Part shown: positions 12,389 to 13,752 of the stretch, piece after piece
Position numbering within the stretch: the stretch's first letter is position 1
How the letters are laid out: each line of letters starts with the position of its first letter
DNA from: Pseudomonadota bacterium
GTDB lineage: Bacteria > Pseudomonadota > Gammaproteobacteria > Burkholderiales > Methylophilaceae
Direction: 5' to 3'
DNA length: 13,752 nt
NCBI GenBank assembly: GCA_029549705.1
Contig: JAKPIR010000360.1
Location: 1 to 13,752, forward strand
Position numbers and translations under genes: made by a program
Notes under the pieces: model-generated
Databases searched by the model: none
The model's input: the letters and a program-made list of their open reading frames with translations, nothing else
Told to the model about the DNA's origin: nothing

Positions 12389-13447
12389 CTAGGGCGCGGG
12401 GTTCGTCATCATCAGGTGTAATTGCTCAATTTCTTGCAGTACTTCTGCGGAAAGCTTAATCTGCCATGCCCCAACATTTTCTTTCAGCTGCGTCATGCTG
12501 GTTGCACCAATCACGGTACTGGCTACACACCAGCGATGGTAGACAAAACTCAAGGCAAGCTGGGTTGGCGTTAATCCATGCGCTCGCGCTAGTTTAGCGT
12601 AAGCAGCACTGGCTGGGGTAACATTATGTTTGGTGTAGCGTTGCGCATAACCCAAAAACATCGTCACCCGACCTTGGGTTTGCGGGTTATCAACATATTT
12701 ACCCGTTAAATGGCCAAATGCAAGCGGTGAGTAAGCAAGCAAACTGACATGTTCACGGTATAAAATCTCACTCAAGCCAAAATCAATACTTCGGTTCATT
12801 AAATGATAACTGTTTTGTAAAGTAGCAATGCGCGGCAGATTGTATTCTTTTGCAATACGCAAAAACTCCATTACGCCCCAAGGTTGCTCGTTGCTCAGCC
12901 CAATGGCGCGTATTTTTCCTTCTTGAATCAGTTCAGCGAGCGTTTCTAATTGGGTATGAATACTCACCCACGCTTTTTGCTGGCCCTCTGCATCAAATTC
13001 CAATTTTGGGTCAAACTGATATTGCCCAAATAGCGGCACATTGCGTTCTGGCCAGTGCAGCTGGTATAAATCGATGTAATCTGTTTGCAGGCGCTTTAAT
13101 GAATCATGCAGCGCAGCGCGAATATTTGCACGTGTTAACGAATCGTCACCACCGCGAATCCAATTCAGACCTCGGTTGCGCCCTGCTACTTTGCTGCCTA
13201 AAATAATTTTGTCGCGCACTTGGTGTTTTAACCAATGCCCGATGATGGTTTCTGTGCGGGTAAAAGTTTCGGCCTTGGGCGGCACCGGGTACATTTCGGC
13301 GGTATCAATAAAGTTAATCCCTTGTGAGAGCGCATAATCCAGTTGCGCATGCGCTTCTTCCTGCGTGTTTTGATCGCCAAAGGTCATGGTACCTAAACAT
13401 ATTTTTGAGACATTGAGTGCGGTAAGACCGAGATTGATGTATTCCAT
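12389..13447 (-). CDS. tas: Aldo/keto reductase, Tas-like
   Basis: A 352-aa NADP(H)-dependent aldo/keto reductase of the Tas branch. The N-terminus (LGTMTFGDQNTQEEAHAQLDYA) and INFIDTAEMYPVPP closely resemble E. coli Tas. The catalytic tetrad is Asp48, Tyr53, Lys86 and His131. Later blocks are LHDSLKRLQTDYIDLYQLHWP (113-133), GKIRAIGLSNEQPWGVMEF, LLAYSPLAFGHLTGKY and a C-terminal STVIGATSMTQLKENV cofactor loop. AAAGG lies 6 nt before the ATG and a TATAAT-type promoter lies upstream. The physiological substrate is unknown. It is the first gene of a minus-strand series with pldA and the phnA-like gene. Confidence 0.92.
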   Translation of the reverse strand: MEYINLGLTALNVSKICLGTMTFGDQNTQEEAHAQLDYALSQGINFIDTAEMYPVPPKAETFTRTETIIGHWLKHQVRDKIILGSKVAGRNRGLNWIRGGDDSLTRANIRAALHDSLKRLQTDYIDLYQLHWPERNVPLFGQYQFDPKLEFDAEGQQKAWVSIHTQLETLAELIQEGKIRAIGLSNEQPWGVMEFLRIAKEYNLPRIATLQNSYHLMNRSIDFGLSEILYREHVSLLAYSPLAFGHLTGKYVDNPQTQGRVTMFLGYAQRYTKHNVTPASAAYAKLARAHGLTPTQLALSFVYHRWCVASTVIGATSMTQLKENVGAWQIKLSAEVLQEIEQLHLMMTNPAP

Positions 13448-13488
13448 GTTGTACCTTTTTATTCACCTCGACTTAATACGAGACTTAA

Positions 13489-13517
13489 ATTATAGCTAAT
13501 TCAGTAAGTTAACTAAA
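13489..13517 (-). promoter_or_regulatory. Candidate promoter for the tas-like gene
   Basis: On the minus strand TTTAGT (13517-13512) and a perfect TATAAT (13494-13489) are 17 nt apart. The start codon follows about 41 nt downstream, leaving room for a normal leader and the AAAGG site. The -35 is weak. Confidence 0.45.
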
Positions 13518-13752
13518 TTAATTCTAGAAAAAAGACTTCAATCTTGTAACCTTATAAAAGACCGGCTAATCAGTTTGCAAATTTCCATCAGAAATATACT
13601 AAGTTAATCAACCGAACTTTAGCCACGTTGGATAATGGTGCATAAATGACTATTTTTTCCTACTTGGTCTTTCTCAAAATACATGTCTATGACCGAGTCG
13701 AATTGACATCTTCTCGATCTTAGAGACATCGGAAAAGCTGGCCTTTATTTTA
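13518..13752. other. Right-edge non-coding stretch
   Basis: The longest plausible frames are tiny: 36 codons on the minus strand from about 13729, and 25 on the plus strand from about 13647. Neither has a ribosome-binding site or a recognisable product. I see no tRNA, long inverted repeat or insertion-sequence end. The sequence is AT-rich up to about 13610 and more mixed after. It may lead into a gene beyond the window. Confidence 0.5.

Noticed and set aside
13610..13752. Small frames of 25 and 36 codons at the right edge, considered as gene fragments or insertion-sequence remnants
   Set aside because: Both are closed by stops inside the window, lack ribosome-binding sites and show no known motif; no terminal inverted repeats were seen.

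Overview
The window is ordinary-looking chromosome from a Gram-negative proteobacterium. It shows moderate, slightly AT-leaning composition and dense single-copy housekeeping genes. Outer-membrane phospholipase A, a periplasmic PBP4-type carboxypeptidase, Coq7 and an RlhA-type U32 protein point to a respiring, ubiquinone-using beta/gammaproteobacterium. My best guess is a betaproteobacterium of the methylotroph type (Methylophilaceae-like); that is inference from family resemblance, not something the bases prove. I see no integrase, transposase, CRISPR array, tRNA or rRNA.

Layout. At the left edge is a truncated SelT/SelW/SelH-like (Rdx) gene on the minus strand, divergent from ctpA (plus), a C-terminal processing protease closed by a perfect 21-bp palindromic terminator. 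Next comes a plus-strand trio: a GlcF-like two-[4Fe-4S] CCG-domain protein, the diiron ubiquinone hydroxylase Coq7 (TTG start) and a small DUF2322-like protein. They are spaced 25 and 30 nt apart and probably cotranscribed. Facing them on the minus strand is bioA-dacB (ATGA overlap), then an FKBP lipoprotein, then an OsmC-family protein. rlhA (23S rRNA hydroxylation) diverges from bioA. After a 406-nt non-coding stretch comes an unrecognised 85-aa exported protein with a C-terminal membrane segment. It converges on a minus-strand series: tas-like aldo/keto reductase, pldA (outer-membrane phospholipase A) and a PhnA/YjdM zinc-ribbon protein. The last 305 nt hold a plausible tas promoter and otherwise no gene I can support.

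How the genes relate. Most are independent housekeeping functions: periplasm and envelope maintenance (CtpA, DacB, FKBP, PldA), quinone and redox chemistry (GlcF-like protein, Coq7, OsmC, Tas, Rdx), biotin synthesis (BioA) and rRNA modification (RlhA). The DUF2322-like gene is tied to coq7 by position and may assist quinone or redox metabolism; this is unproven.

Most worth a second look: (1) a 64-nt hairpin element present twice without gaps (4163-4226 and 10127-10190, 54/64 identical), each copy downstream of a plus-strand gene; (2) mutually exclusive pairings joining the pldA stop codon to the phnA ribosome-binding region; (3) -10-like boxes 5-6 nt before the ATG of the GlcF-like gene and bioA, both without a Shine-Dalgarno, suggesting leaderless mRNAs; (4) the 85-aa exported protein with three ATTGATA repeats in its promoter; (5) the coq7-linked DUF2322-like gene. 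I found no clear multi-gene novel system.
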